Below are positions 24,061 to 33,781 of a DNA stretch of 36,544 nucleotides, in pieces (within the stretch, counting starts at the first letter, position 1; each line of letters starts with the position of its first letter). Source of the stretch: Candidatus Poribacteria bacterium (GTDB lineage Bacteria; Poribacteria; WGA-4E; WGA-3G); assembly GCA_003635255.1 (NCBI GenBank), contig PYJC01000158.1, positions 1 to 36,544 of the forward strand, written 5' to 3'. Both the position numbers and the translations under genes were made by a program. The notes under the pieces are model-generated. The model saw only the letters and a list, made by a program, of their open reading frames with translations. It did no database searches and was not told the DNA's origin.

Positions 24061-26204
24061 TCTGGCTCCTGAAATAGCGTCTCATCCAGCGCTGCATTCA
24101 ATGTGATACCAGTGACTCTGCTTTCGCTAAAGGGTTGACCGTCCACATTCTGCACAATATGATATGGCACTTTGATACCATCAACATCGCGGTAATCATC
24201 CATGAAAGTTTCCCTGTTCACAGCCATGCCTTGGCTCATCTCGCGATAAGAGATTTTCACAATATAATACGTCTCGTCGCCAATGAAGACCTTCAACATC
24301 TCTCCAGACGGTTGTTGAACAGTTAGCACATGTGCGTGCTTACCTTGCACCTCTTCTGTACCCGCATATTGGATTGGGATATTGTTTTGTGAAAGGTTCG
24401 CCAAAAGCCATACATTCTCTCGGAAAACCGCATCTTTGAAACTATTAGCCATCTGCGGTGGAATCGGTTGAACGCCCATCGGTGTCATGGCGAATCCAGT
24501 AGTGCCATCAAAGACGTAAGCCATTTCGCCTTGGGGCATCTTCATATCCTGTCTAAATTTATCAGGATAGACGTAGTACGATTTGCCTTCTACCTGCATC
24601 GGTCCTGCGGGTGTATTGGCAGATGCGCGCGCTTCCATGACGATATTTTTCACCGCTTGCAGCTTCTCAAGACCACCGTGTGCCTCGACTGCTGCCGCAA
24701 GGATTTCTTTGGCTTTCGCCATATCCGCTTCACTTGCCTCTGGCATCGGTTCCGCAGGTGGCGGTGCCGGTTGCGTTATCTCAATCTCGTTAACCTCACC
24801 GAACTCATCAAGCGGCCGGTCGAAACTATCTTTATTTCCGACAGTGACAATCGTGAGCGCATCGGGGTTGAGGTATTTTTGTGCAACTGCCTGTACATCT
24901 TCCGCTGTAACCTTAGCGATATTATCAGTGAAGGTCTCAAGAAAGTTAGGTGCATAACCGCGATAATCGAGCATCATCTGCTGAAATGCGATTTGCGAGC
25001 TGCTCTCGAAACCGAACACAAACGAATTGACAAGCGAATCTTTAGTGCGCTGCAGTTCCGCCGCCGGTACAGGTGCATCTCGGAGTCCCTTGACGACATC
25101 CACAATAAGCGTGATCGCCTCTGCGGTTTTATCGGCGCGGGTTTGCGAATAGGCGAACCACTCCCCGGGATTTGTATAGTACGATGTGTGCATAATACTG
25201 CCCACCATATAGGCAAGCCCGTGCTTCTCGCGTACTTCCCGCATAAGACGAGAAGTGAAACCTCCCTCTCCGAGGATATCGTTCATGACACGGAGCGCGA
25301 AATAGTCTGGAAAGTCGGGAGTCCGTTTGATACCGAAATGTCCGATCAACATCGTCGTCTGATTTAGATCCTTGAAGATATAATTAACAGATGGACCGGG
25401 TATAGCGTCGACGGTTGGAATGTCTGGAAACATGAGTGCTGCGGTTTCCCAGCCTTCAAACACTTTCTCAAGTTGGGCAATTAGGGTTTCTGTATCAAAA
25501 TCACCGGTAATCGCGAGCATCATATTGTTGGGATGGTAATACTTCGCATGGAACGTTTTGAGATCGTCAACGGTGATACTTTCTATGCCCTCAATTTCAG
25601 CATACCACCCGAAGGGATGGTCTGTCCCATAAAGGAGTGCCGAGAAGTTTCGCCATGCGAGTTGAATAGGATTATCGTTCCGTCGACGGATCCCTTCAAC
25701 CGCTTGCTGCTTGCGAAGTTCCAATTTATCCTCACGAAACGCAGGATTCCTAAGGACATCTGCAAAGATTTCTAACCCTTTATCAATATCTTCCGCGAGT
25801 GTAGAGAGGTTGATTGTACCGTATTCGCGGGACATGCCGACCTCAACGGCAGCTGCCATAGATTCCAATTCCTCGTTCAATGCATCTGGCTCACGCGACA
25901 CTGTCCCGCCAGTCCGCATAACACTTGCAAAGATTGAAGACAATCCCACCTTATCCGCTGGATCATAGATATCTCCGGTTTTAATCAAGCCATTGATGTT
26001 GAAAAGCGGCAATTCATGGTCTTCAATCAGGTAGAGTTTCATCCCGTTTGAGAGTACCCGTTTCTCTGGAACTGGCGGTTTAAATTCGATCGGTTCAAAA
26101 GTAAGTTTTTCGTGGGGTTTCGCGAGTGTAGACGAAGTGCCGCAAACCATGAGGCAGGCAATCAGGATTGCGATGATAAGCCTTGAATAGGTTTGTCTTT
26201 TCAT
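24057..26204 (-). CDS. M16-family non-catalytic subunit with extra C-terminal domain
   Basis: 715 residues with an N-terminal signal peptide (MKRQTYSRLIIAILIACLMV). Residues about 45-470 form the two M16 halves, but the zinc motif HxxEH is replaced by SIFAS (90-94, in VGLSSIFASVMRTGG), so this subunit should not cut peptides itself. Substrate-binding R/Y features typical of the second subunit are suggested near 'YMVGSIMHTSYYTNPGEWFAY'. Residues about 498-715 form an added domain (AKEILAAAVEAHGGLEKL, VEGKSYYVYPDKFRQDMK) resembling LolA-like lipoprotein-handling or sorting domains. It overlaps the active subunit by four bases at its start and the isochorismatase-like gene at its end. Likely periplasmic. 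Confidence 0.88.
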   Translation of the reverse strand: MKRQTYSRLIIAILIACLMVCGTSSTLAKPHEKLTFEPIEFKPPVPEKRVLSNGMKLYLIEDHELPLFNINGLIKTGDIYDPADKVGLSSIFASVMRTGGTVSREPDALNEELESMAAAVEVGMSREYGTINLSTLAEDIDKGLEIFADVLRNPAFREDKLELRKQQAVEGIRRRNDNPIQLAWRNFSALLYGTDHPFGWYAEIEGIESITVDDLKTFHAKYYHPNNMMLAITGDFDTETLIAQLEKVFEGWETAALMFPDIPTVDAIPGPSVNYIFKDLNQTTMLIGHFGIKRTPDFPDYFALRVMNDILGEGGFTSRLMREVREKHGLAYMVGSIMHTSYYTNPGEWFAYSQTRADKTAEAITLIVDVVKGLRDAPVPAAELQRTKDSLVNSFVFGFESSSQIAFQQMMLDYRGYAPNFLETFTDNIAKVTAEDVQAVAQKYLNPDALTIVTVGNKDSFDRPLDEFGEVNEIEITQPAPPPAEPMPEASEADMAKAKEILAAAVEAHGGLEKLQAVKNIVMEARASANTPAGPMQVEGKSYYVYPDKFRQDMKMPQGEMAYVFDGTTGFAMTPMGVQPIPPQMANSFKDAVFRENVWLLANLSQNNIPIQYAGTEEVQGKHAHVLTVQQPSGEMLKVFIGDETYYIVKISYREMSQGMAVNRETFMDDYRDVDGIKVPYHIVQNVDGQPFSESRVTGITLNAALDETLFQEPE

Positions 26205-27721
26205 TGTTCATTACCCTCCGTATTTTCACCGGCGGGTGCTGCTGCCTCTTTTTTAACGAGTGTGCCGACGGTGCGGTTGCCTTTCGTGAAATAGGTTTTT
26301 GCGACTCTCATGATGTCCTCTGGCGTAATTTTATACATATTCTCACGCCAACCCAATATATAGCGCCAGTCGCCGGCGATCCCTTCATAGAAAGCCAACT
26401 GCTGTGCCATCCCGGCGTTTGAACTCAGGTTCCGGATGAAACCGGCATCAATCTGCTTAAGGATGCGTTTAAATTCCTTTTCCGCGACAGGTTCAGCTTT
26501 AAGCCGTTCGAGTTCTGCGTAGACAGCTTCCTCAACATCAAGGGTTGTGTTTGGTGACCGTGGTGTACCATTGACGACAAAAAGATTATCGTAGCGTGCC
26601 CCTGGATACCCATTTATTGAATTAACAGAAACGGCTATACCTTCCTCAACAATGTTCTTGTAAAACCGAGAGGTGCGTCCATCAGAAAGGATAGCACTAA
26701 TCATATCCAACACATAATCATCAAAATGCGGGACTGTCGGTTTATGATACCCAATCATAAGTTGCGGTTCAGCATCAAATTCGACTTCAATCCGGCGTTC
26801 ACCTTCCTGTGGAACTTCTTTCGTTGTTACCTCATTGGGAAGCGGTTGCGACTGCATATCACCAAAGTATTTATCAATAAGAGCAACGGTTTTGTCTATG
26901 TCTATATTCCCGACGATCACCATGACAGAGTTATTGGGTGCGTAGTGGACCTTGAAAAACGCTTCCGCTTTGCGCCGATTGAGCATAGCAATATCTGAGG
27001 GCCAGCCAATGATTGGCATTCCGTACGGATGTGCGGTGAACGCAGCGGCGATAAACTGTTCATAGAGTTTACCGCCCGGGCGGGTATCTACACGCATCCG
27101 GCGTTCCTCTTTAACAGCCTCACGTTCTACATAAAATTCACGGAGGACTGCGTTCTTAAGCCGATCGGACTCAAGCATCGCCCACAGTTCTAACTTGTTA
27201 GATGGCAACTCCACTGTGTAAATGGTATAGTCAACGGATGTCCCGGCATTGAATCCTGTGCTACCGTGTTGGGTATAGATTTCGGTATATTCACCCGTGA
27301 CGATCCACTCCTTCGCGAGCTCCTGTTGTTCTTTGAGTGCCGCTTCTAATTCGGCGATTTTGTCGGCATCCCCTCTTGAGCCTTTCGCACGTTCCATATC
27401 AAGCGCATCACCTATCCGATCAATTTCAGCAAGTACAACTTTCTCTTTTTCATAGTCCTTCGTACCGATTGTCTTAGTGCCTTTGAACAGCATGTGTTCT
27501 AACATGTGTGCAATACCGCGTGTATCGTCAGATTCATCCACGGATCCGGCTTTAAAGAGAATGTAGGGCGCGATTGTCGGCGAGGTATCACGTTTAATCA
27601 TCAATAACTTCAGACCGTTGGGAAAGACATGTTCTACTACACGGTCTGCGAGATCTTGTGCTGATGCTATCCCAGTTAAGGCAATAAGGGACAGAATCAG
27701 CAAATAACGTATTAGTTTCAT
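26201..27721 (-). CDS. M16-family zinc peptidase, catalytic subunit
   Basis: 506 residues with a signal peptide (MKLIRYLLILSLIALTGIASA). The inverted zinc motif HMLEH is at 72-76 in RGIAHMLEHMLFKGT; a further acidic ligand probably lies in the FYVEREAVKEERR segment near 197-208. Between them is a coiled-coil insert (about residues 90-140, EIDRIGDALDMERAKGS and onward) that I associate with secreted bacterial members. It should pair with the inactive subunit encoded next (4-base overlap) to form a heterodimeric peptidase of the pitrilysin/processing-peptidase type in the periplasm. The region upstream (27722-27853) shows no clear promoter or ribosome site. Confidence 0.92.
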   Translation of the reverse strand: MKLIRYLLILSLIALTGIASAQDLADRVVEHVFPNGLKLLMIKRDTSPTIAPYILFKAGSVDESDDTRGIAHMLEHMLFKGTKTIGTKDYEKEKVVLAEIDRIGDALDMERAKGSRGDADKIAELEAALKEQQELAKEWIVTGEYTEIYTQHGSTGFNAGTSVDYTIYTVELPSNKLELWAMLESDRLKNAVLREFYVEREAVKEERRMRVDTRPGGKLYEQFIAAAFTAHPYGMPIIGWPSDIAMLNRRKAEAFFKVHYAPNNSVMVIVGNIDIDKTVALIDKYFGDMQSQPLPNEVTTKEVPQEGERRIEVEFDAEPQLMIGYHKPTVPHFDDYVLDMISAILSDGRTSRFYKNIVEEGIAVSVNSINGYPGARYDNLFVVNGTPRSPNTTLDVEEAVYAELERLKAEPVAEKEFKRILKQIDAGFIRNLSSNAGMAQQLAFYEGIAGDWRYILGWRENMYKITPEDIMRVAKTYFTKGNRTVGTLVKKEAAAPAGENTEGNEQ

Positions 27722-27853
27722 TTTAATATAACGGCAGTTTTTAACTCAGAAAACGCCGCTTCCTCTCCATATAAAAAACCCTCAGTCATGAAATGGGGTA
27801 TAGAATTTTCTCATATAGACTTCGAGAGAAAAATGAGATAATAGGTAAGCAGA

Positions 27854-27885
27854 AAGGAGCCTCGATTGAAGGATCGAGGCTCCTT
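27854..27885 (-). terminator. Rho-independent terminator after the rubredoxin-like gene
   Basis: A perfect 13-base stem AAGGAGCCTCGAT (27854-27866) and its complement (27873-27885) with a six-base loop, starting nine bases past the stop at 27894. Read leftward, TTTCTGCTT follows. It also separates this gene from the M16 operon transcribed in the same direction. Confidence 0.7.
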
Positions 27886-27893
27886 ACGCTTTC

Positions 27894-28148
27894 TTATTTT
27901 TCAAGGTCCCCGAGTAACCCGACGAGGGCAAATCTGATGTGTGACGAGAGGGCGGAGTTCTCTGCGCGGAGGTCTGCGCCTTCTTCATCAGGATACATAA
28001 CGTGTGCCGCGACAGCGCGCTTGACCCACCGTTCTGCTCGGTCATCGTAAGGGATATATTTTTCTTTGGGTGCTGTGCACGCTGGGCACTCTTCTGGCGG
28101 GCTATCTGCTTCCTTCCACAAATAACCGCAAGCAACACAAACAAACAT
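27894..28148 (-). CDS. Small rubredoxin-like / zinc-ribbon protein
   Basis: 84 residues. The N-terminus is a rubredoxin-like knuckle pair: Cys4-x2-Cys7 in FVCVACGYLW and Cys21-x2-Cys24 in CPACTAPKEKY, the arrangement seen in the C-terminal domain of rubrerythrins and in stand-alone rubredoxin-like domains, binding Fe or Zn. The rest (residues 32-84) is helical and charged, without a four-helix diiron domain, so this is not a full rubrerythrin. AAAGGA lies eight bases before the ATG. A promoter is visible at 28177-28205 and a terminator follows, so it appears to be a single-gene unit. Role in redox or regulation is open. Confidence 0.85.
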   Translation of the reverse strand: MFVCVACGYLWKEADSPPEECPACTAPKEKYIPYDDRAERWVKRAVAAHVMYPDEEGADLRAENSALSSHIRFALVGLLGDLEK

Positions 28149-28176
28149 GGTAAAGTCCTTTCTCTGTTCCTCAAGT

Positions 28177-28205
28177 AGATTAATATTTTAATACGGAATT
28201 ATCAA
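28177..28205 (-). promoter_or_regulatory. Sigma-70-type promoter for the rubredoxin-like gene
   Basis: On the minus strand TTGATA (28205-28200) and TAATCT (28182-28177) are separated by 17 bases, about 28 bases before the ATG at 28148. Confidence 0.45.
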
Positions 28206-28253
28206 AAATTAATCTTTGGGAAATCGAAGTTATGGGTTTTAAAAATTATGATC

Positions 28254-28296
28254 AATGCTTGCATTTTATCAGATTACGTAATGAAGTGCAAGCATT
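28254..28296 (-). other. Nested inverted repeat downstream of uvrB
   Basis: AATGCTTGCA (28254-28263) is perfectly inverted at 28287-28296, and the spacer contains the 10-base palindrome ATTACGTAAT (28273-28282). It sits 48 bases beyond the uvrB stop and 49 bases upstream of the -35 of the rubredoxin-like gene. It could end the uvrB transcript or be an operator; a U-rich TTTTTAAAA follows in the leftward direction but after a gap. Confidence 0.4.
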
Positions 28297-28344
28297 AAAT
28301 TTAGTTTAAGAGACTCACTATCTATGAAATTGTCCGACCTTTAA

Positions 28345-30393
28345 TTAATTTACGGACTGTTCCTTAAGTTCGGCAATGCGATCACGTAAAGCGGCGGCTT
28401 CCTCATAATCGAGGTCTAAAGCGGCTTTTCGCATCTGTCGCGTCAGGTCAGTAATCATCGCTTCAATATCTTGCGGCTCCATATCTTCAACAACAGCGGG
28501 TGGCTGCTCCGACTTCTTCGTATCGTACTCGGTTTCCGATTCAGCGATAAGTTCCTGAATCGCTTTCTGAATGGTAGCCGGTGTAATATTGTTATCTGCG
28601 TTATATTGTAGTTGCATCTCGCGACGGCGATGTGTCTCTTTCATTGCTTCTTCCATTGCTTCTGTAACATTGTCCCCGTACAAGATGACTTCACCATCAA
28701 CATTTCGCGCAGCGCGTCCAGCCGTCTGCACAAGAGAGCGGACAGAACGTAGAAAACCCGGACGATCCGCGTCAAGAATCGCAACGAGTGAGACTTCTGG
28801 CAGATCAAGTCCTTCCCGAAGGAGGTTGATCCCGACCAACACATCAAAGACCCCCTCTCGGAGTTGGCGTAGAATGCGCGCACGATCGAACACGTCAATT
28901 TCAGAATGCATATAGTCGGCACGGACCCCCGCTTCGGTTAAGTACTCGGTTAAGTCCTCCGCCATCCGTTTGGTAAGCGTTGTAACAAGGACACGCTGTT
29001 TGCGCTTCACACGCTCCTTGATCCTGCCGATGAGATGGTCTATCTGTCCTCTTACGGGGTGAATCGTAATTTCGGGATCAATGAGTCCCGTCGGACGAAT
29101 AATTTGCTCAACGATTTGCGCGCTGTTTTCCATTTCATAGGAACCCGGTGTCGCAGAGACAAAAACGACCTGATTGACGCGTGCCTCAACCTCGTCGAAA
29201 CGGAGCGGACGGTTGTCCAAGGCGGAAGGTAGACGGAAGCCATACTTCACAAGCGTTTCCTTTCGAGAGCGGTCGCCCCGATACATACCACGCAGCTGCG
29301 GAATCGTAACGTGGGATTCGTCAATAAAGAGCAGAAAATCGTCAGAGAAATAGTGCATGAGGCAATAGGGCGGATCCCCCGGTTGCAAGCCTGAGAGATG
29401 CCGTGAGTAGTTCTCAATACCGGAACAGTAGCCCACCTCGCGCAACATCTCCAGATCAAAGCGAGTGCGCTGTTCAATGCGTTGCGCCTCTAACAATTTA
29501 TTCTCTTTCTCAAACGTTAGAATACGGTCTTGGAGTTCAAGTTCAATATTAATTAATGCCTGATCAAAGATTTCACCATCAGTCATGAAGTGCTTTGCAG
29601 GATAGATTTCAAGAAAATCGCGTTGTGCCAATACCTCTCCGGTCGTCGTATCCATCTCACTAATACGATCAATCTCATCACCGAACAGCTCAATGCGATA
29701 AGCGTTCTCACTATAAGCGGGAAACACCTCAACGACATCACCACGCGCGCGGAACACACCTTGCCAAAATTCGACATCGTTGCGGACGTATTGAATATCG
29801 ACTAAAGCACGTAGGAGTGCATCACGCCGGACCACTGCTCCGACTTCTATTTGAACCCTCTGGTTTTCAAATTCATCTGGTGACCCAAGACCATAAAGGC
29901 AGGAGACACTTGCGACAACGATCACATCGCGACGCGATATTAAGGATGCTGTCGAAGCAAGCCGCATTCGCGTGATTTCTTCGTTAATGCGGACATCCTT
30001 CTCAATGAAAGTGTCAGTAGACGGAATATATGCTTCCGGTTGATAGTATTCATAATCGCTGACGAAATAGTGAACGGCGTTATTTGGGAAGAACGTGCGG
30101 AATTCGTTATAAAGTTGCGCCGCAAGTGTTTTATTCGGGGAGATAACGAGTGTGGGTAACTGGACGTTCTGAATCACATTCGCCATCGTGTAGGTTTTTC
30201 CCGAACCGGTCACGCCGAGAAGCGTCTGTGATTTGTCGCCGCGTTGGAGACCTTCAGTCAGTTGGTCAATTGCTTGTGGCTGGTCGCCTTCGGGTGAGAA
30301 ATCTGAGATGAGTTCAAATTGCTGTTCACTCAATTCGGGCTCGTCATCTTCTATGGCATCAATTTTTGTTAGCAATTCCCAATTCTCTCGCAT
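28345..30393 (-). CDS. uvrB: Excinuclease ABC subunit B
   Basis: 682 residues, as expected. UvrB is the DNA-damage verifying helicase-like subunit of nucleotide excision repair, loaded by UvrA and serving as platform for UvrC. Walker A is GVTGSGKT (60-67), the beta-hairpin that probes the strand is in DYEYYQPEAYIPSTDTFIEKD, LLFIDESHV is the Walker B region, and the C-terminal UVR domain is LDYEEAAALRDRIAELKEQ, the UvrC contact. AGGAG lies nine bases before the ATG. It follows the PBP1B-like gene by 18 bases on the same strand, so they are probably co-transcribed. No LexA-box candidate is visible just upstream since that region is coding. Confidence 0.97.
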   Translation of the reverse strand: MRENWELLTKIDAIEDDEPELSEQQFELISDFSPEGDQPQAIDQLTEGLQRGDKSQTLLGVTGSGKTYTMANVIQNVQLPTLVISPNKTLAAQLYNEFRTFFPNNAVHYFVSDYEYYQPEAYIPSTDTFIEKDVRINEEITRMRLASTASLISRRDVIVVASVSCLYGLGSPDEFENQRVQIEVGAVVRRDALLRALVDIQYVRNDVEFWQGVFRARGDVVEVFPAYSENAYRIELFGDEIDRISEMDTTTGEVLAQRDFLEIYPAKHFMTDGEIFDQALINIELELQDRILTFEKENKLLEAQRIEQRTRFDLEMLREVGYCSGIENYSRHLSGLQPGDPPYCLMHYFSDDFLLFIDESHVTIPQLRGMYRGDRSRKETLVKYGFRLPSALDNRPLRFDEVEARVNQVVFVSATPGSYEMENSAQIVEQIIRPTGLIDPEITIHPVRGQIDHLIGRIKERVKRKQRVLVTTLTKRMAEDLTEYLTEAGVRADYMHSEIDVFDRARILRQLREGVFDVLVGINLLREGLDLPEVSLVAILDADRPGFLRSVRSLVQTAGRAARNVDGEVILYGDNVTEAMEEAMKETHRRREMQLQYNADNNITPATIQKAIQELIAESETEYDTKKSEQPPAVVEDMEPQDIEAMITDLTRQMRKAALDLDYEEAAALRDRIAELKEQSVN

Positions 30394-30411
30394 TCCTGAA
30401 CGCTCCTGTTG

Positions 30412-32913
30412 CTATCTATGGAGATTACAAAGTCCGTCGGGTTCCTGCCCTTGAATAAAAGGTTCACGGCTAATATTTTCCTCAGGACATTTATCCGCAT
30501 TCCTGAGGCGTCCACTCTTACTATCAATCTCACGAAAGACAATTCCATCAGGTTCAGGAAACGATTTCTCGGGCCCGCGTGCTGCCTCAACCATGAATTT
30601 TGTCCAGATGGGTAACGCTGCTCTGGCACCCGTTTCATTGTAGTTGTGACGATTCCGCCGATATTCATCGAATCCCACCCAAACACCAACAATCAGATCC
30701 GTGGTATAACCGACGAACCAAGCATCTACATTCCCATTAGTCGTCCCTGTTTTCCCAGCTGCCGGTCGGGTCAGTCCACCCTTGATTGCGCCATGACCGG
30801 TTCCACTCTTAATCACGGTCTCCAGAAACGAAGTAATCTGGTATGCGATCTTTTCATCTAACACAGGGGTTTGCTCAGGCTGATAGTCGTCAGATGGATA
30901 GATACGTCTTCCTGTTTTATCTAAAATATATTGAATGTGTACTGGTTTTGTCCGGATGCCCCCGTTTGCAAAGACTCCGTAGGCGGCGGTTAATTCAAGG
31001 ACTGTCATTTCAGATGCGCCTAAAGATAGAGCGGGGACTGGTGCCATAGAACTTTGGATCCCCATCCTTCTCGCCAGATCAACAACGCGATTTATCCCTT
31101 CCCACTTACCATTTTCGGCGATCGGGGTCTCCAACATTGCGCGTGCTGTGGGTACATTAATCGATTTCCTTAGAATTTCTCGGATGATGACGGGTTCTTC
31201 CCTAAATTTATCACCATAGTTGTCTGGATACCATTTTGGTTGCCCTGGGAACGGAACAATGCCCCACCTCTCATCAACGATAGGTGTAGCGGGTGTTACA
31301 ATGGAAGGCTCTTCTAATAAGGCAGCAAAGACAATCGGTTTGAAAGCAGAACCCGGTTGTCGTCCGCGCAGTCCAGGCCCTCCAATAGCACGATTGAAAT
31401 AATTAATCTCAGTCTCAGTGATGTAGTAATCGCGACCCCCTACCATCGCTTTGACGTGTCCGGTTTTCGGTTCATAGGCAATGAGTGCTGCTTGTAAATA
31501 ATCCTCAATTGGATGAATTCCGTTCGGGTTCCGTTTATTGGCATCATAATTGGGAAGTCCTCTTCTTGCACCATATTCCGCATCCATTGCACGTAAATGC
31601 GTCGCGACGGCTTTCTCGGCGACAGATTGCATAGACATATCAATTGTCGTGTAAACCTTCAATCCACCACTATACAAATTCTTTTCGAGATCTGGGATCC
31701 GAGCGAGTTCTTCAAGGACGTACTGAAGAAAATGTCCTGCCTCGTTTTGTGCCGTTTTCACACCACTGCCGTGGGGATTTGGTGGCAGAAGCGGGGCATT
31801 TACGCTTGCAAGCCATTCAGATTCGTCAGCGATATAGTCTTCCTCTAACATTTTACCGAGTACTATATCACGCCGACTTTTCGCCTTATCTGGATTGAAA
31901 AATGGCGAAAAAGCGGAGGGACCTTTCGGGAGTGCAGCAAGCAAGGCACACTCATGGTTGTTGAGTTCGGATACCTTCTTCCCAAAATAGCCGAGTGCTG
32001 CTTGTTGAACACCGTGGAGTGTTTTACCACCAAACCTTGATCTGCCTAAATCTACATGGTTTAGATAGCGTTCTAAAATCTCATCCTTTGAGAAAGTTTT
32101 CTCAATTCTAACTGCGAGAAGTATCTCGCGAGCCTTTCGCACATAATCCCTTTTCGATCTCACCTCAAAGAGGTAGATATTTCGTGCCAATTGTTGGGTC
32201 AGAGTACTCGTCCCTGCCAAACGTTTATTGTACAACAGCGTGTCTTTGAACGCTCTTGCAAGTCCAAGGATATCAACCCCCCAATGCTCCTGAAATCGTC
32301 GGTCTTCAATAGCGATGAACGCCCCTTGTAATCTCTGAGGCATTTGGAGTAGCGGAATCAATCGCCGCGTTGTGCCTTGATCCTTGTCAGCGATGTCAGC
32401 GATCTTCTCCGGTTCAAGGTAAAAGTGCCGGCGTACAGAATTGTTCTCACCCCGAATAGATGCGATTTTTCCGTTCTTCACTGAAATCTGGACATGTCCC
32501 GCCTCGATATCCAGGTACGGATATTCAAATTCCCGTAAATGGATGTGTACTGCCCCGTTCTTTTTTTCAGCATCCAACATCACAGCGTACTCTGCGGGTT
32601 GGCTCAATCTCGGAATGATTTCTGCGACCTTCTTATATTCCAATCGCTCCAATTTATCGATTAAGAACGCGCTTTTATCTGCTTCTTGCACTTCGCAAAC
32701 CGAAGAGTAGACCTCAAGGTGTTGCTGCCATACCTGCTCGGCATCGTATTCAAGCCGCTCTTCCAACTGGATAGCATACACATCTTCCCAACATCCAATC
32801 AGCATACCACCTGCAAACCCGATGCCAGCGAAAACCGCCATAGATGCCAGAATACATACAACCCAAAATAAGGTTAGTAAAACTTGAAAAAAATGATAGA
32901 AAAATCGACGCAT
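30412..32913 (-). CDS. Class A penicillin-binding protein, PBP1B-like
   Basis: 833 residues. One N-terminal membrane anchor (residues 9-41) is followed by a region (about 80-160) with LIDKLERLEYKKV and HLREFEYP.L that resembles the UB2H domain of PBP1B. The glycosyltransferase domain holds the catalytic Glu203 in IAIEDRRFQEHWGVD, and STLTQQLARN. The transpeptidase has SAFK with Ser522 and Lys525, SIN at 584-586 and KTG at 721-723. It polymerises and crosslinks peptidoglycan in the periplasm. There is a downstream short Cys-containing tail (NADKCPEENI, EPDGLCNLHR). AGGAGG and AGAGG lie 4-12 bases before the ATG. It precedes uvrB by 18 bases. Confidence 0.95.
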   Translation of the reverse strand: MRRFFYHFFQVLLTLFWVVCILASMAVFAGIGFAGGMLIGCWEDVYAIQLEERLEYDAEQVWQQHLEVYSSVCEVQEADKSAFLIDKLERLEYKKVAEIIPRLSQPAEYAVMLDAEKKNGAVHIHLREFEYPYLDIEAGHVQISVKNGKIASIRGENNSVRRHFYLEPEKIADIADKDQGTTRRLIPLLQMPQRLQGAFIAIEDRRFQEHWGVDILGLARAFKDTLLYNKRLAGTSTLTQQLARNIYLFEVRSKRDYVRKAREILLAVRIEKTFSKDEILERYLNHVDLGRSRFGGKTLHGVQQAALGYFGKKVSELNNHECALLAALPKGPSAFSPFFNPDKAKSRRDIVLGKMLEEDYIADESEWLASVNAPLLPPNPHGSGVKTAQNEAGHFLQYVLEELARIPDLEKNLYSGGLKVYTTIDMSMQSVAEKAVATHLRAMDAEYGARRGLPNYDANKRNPNGIHPIEDYLQAALIAYEPKTGHVKAMVGGRDYYITETEINYFNRAIGGPGLRGRQPGSAFKPIVFAALLEEPSIVTPATPIVDERWGIVPFPGQPKWYPDNYGDKFREEPVIIREILRKSINVPTARAMLETPIAENGKWEGINRVVDLARRMGIQSSMAPVPALSLGASEMTVLELTAAYGVFANGGIRTKPVHIQYILDKTGRRIYPSDDYQPEQTPVLDEKIAYQITSFLETVIKSGTGHGAIKGGLTRPAAGKTGTTNGNVDAWFVGYTTDLIVGVWVGFDEYRRNRHNYNETGARAALPIWTKFMVEAARGPEKSFPEPDGIVFREIDSKSGRLRNADKCPEENISREPFIQGQEPDGLCNLHR

Positions 32914-32971
32914 TTGCCTCTTCGCCTCCTGCGTGGTATTTAATAGAAAGATAAAAACCAGATAATGGAAT

Positions 32972-33676
32972 TTAGGGAGTTCTATCTACATCGTCTTTCC
33001 GTACCCTCTTAATCGTACACCCCACTGCCCTCGTCTTTTTGGACTTTTTGGGAATATCTTTTCCCGCGATCACTAAATCCAAAGTGTCTTTAAGATAATG
33101 CTTCGTCGGTTCCTTTGAACTGTTATCAATGGCACCGACGTAGCGGAGGACGCGTTTCGCATCAAGAAGAAATACCTCTGGTGTTCTCTTCGCACGAAAA
33201 TAATCAGCGATTTTATTTTCAGGATCTTTTAGTACAGGAAATTCAAAACCGTGTTTCTTATTGTATTCAGCAATTTCTTTAATTGTTTCTTGTTTATTTG
33301 AATTGATCCCGATAAACTGTACCTTTTTCTCGTACTTTTCGTTGTAAGTCTTAACCAAGGCGACAATCCGCTCCGCATAATCAGTCGCTATTGGGCATTG
33401 CGTCGCGAGAAAGAGGACCACGGTAGCGGATTTCTCCTCGCTCAACTGATACAAAGCGTGGGACGCGCCGTCAGGATCTTTGAGGGTAAAATTCTTGACG
33501 ATCGTGTCAAGTACGACCATCTCTGACTTTTCTTCGGTAACCCCTACTGCTGTAATTCCGATACATATAACTATTGCCACATACAGGCACCGGGGAGGCA
33601 TGAAGATAAGTAGACCCTTCTCAACGAGAAGGTGAACCTTAGGAAAAAAATATGTAAATAAATTCAGATTTCGCAT
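32972..33676 (-). CDS. Thioredoxin-fold redoxin (AhpC/TSA-like), membrane-anchored or secreted
   Basis: 234 residues in the longest form. A hydrophobic segment (PPRCLYVAIVICIGITAVG, residues 27-45) is followed by a redoxin domain: 'NFTLKDPDG', VVLFLATQCPIATDY with a single conserved Cys94, FIGINSNKQET, and RTPEVFLLDAKRVLRYVGAID. The usual second Cys two residues on (CxxC) is Ile, so it is a one-Cys type, as in the family that handles 'thioredoxin-like' exported proteins; its partner is unknown. The start is unclear: ATG 33676 has a weak GGAAA upstream, and ATG 33601 would place the hydrophobic stretch right at the N-terminus as a signal peptide. A 7-base hairpin (33616-33632) lies between the two starts. 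Confidence 0.8.
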   Translation of the reverse strand: MRNLNLFTYFFPKVHLLVEKGLLIFMPPRCLYVAIVICIGITAVGVTEEKSEMVVLDTIVKNFTLKDPDGASHALYQLSEEKSATVVLFLATQCPIATDYAERIVALVKTYNEKYEKKVQFIGINSNKQETIKEIAEYNKKHGFEFPVLKDPENKIADYFRAKRTPEVFLLDAKRVLRYVGAIDNSSKEPTKHYLKDTLDLVIAGKDIPKKSKKTRAVGCTIKRVRKDDVDRTP

Positions 33677-33781
33677 TTTGAAATTTCCATTATTTCCGTT
33701 AAATTAAAACGTTAATAACGCGATTCGGTTTTATTTTTTTTTGATTCAGGTATACACCGAGATAAAATATTAATTTTTTTC

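Noticed and set aside
24468..25367. Long rightward ORF (299 codons)
   Set aside because: It lies fully antisense to the inactive M16 subunit, starts without a ribosome site, and its composition is a by-product of the codon use on the other strand.
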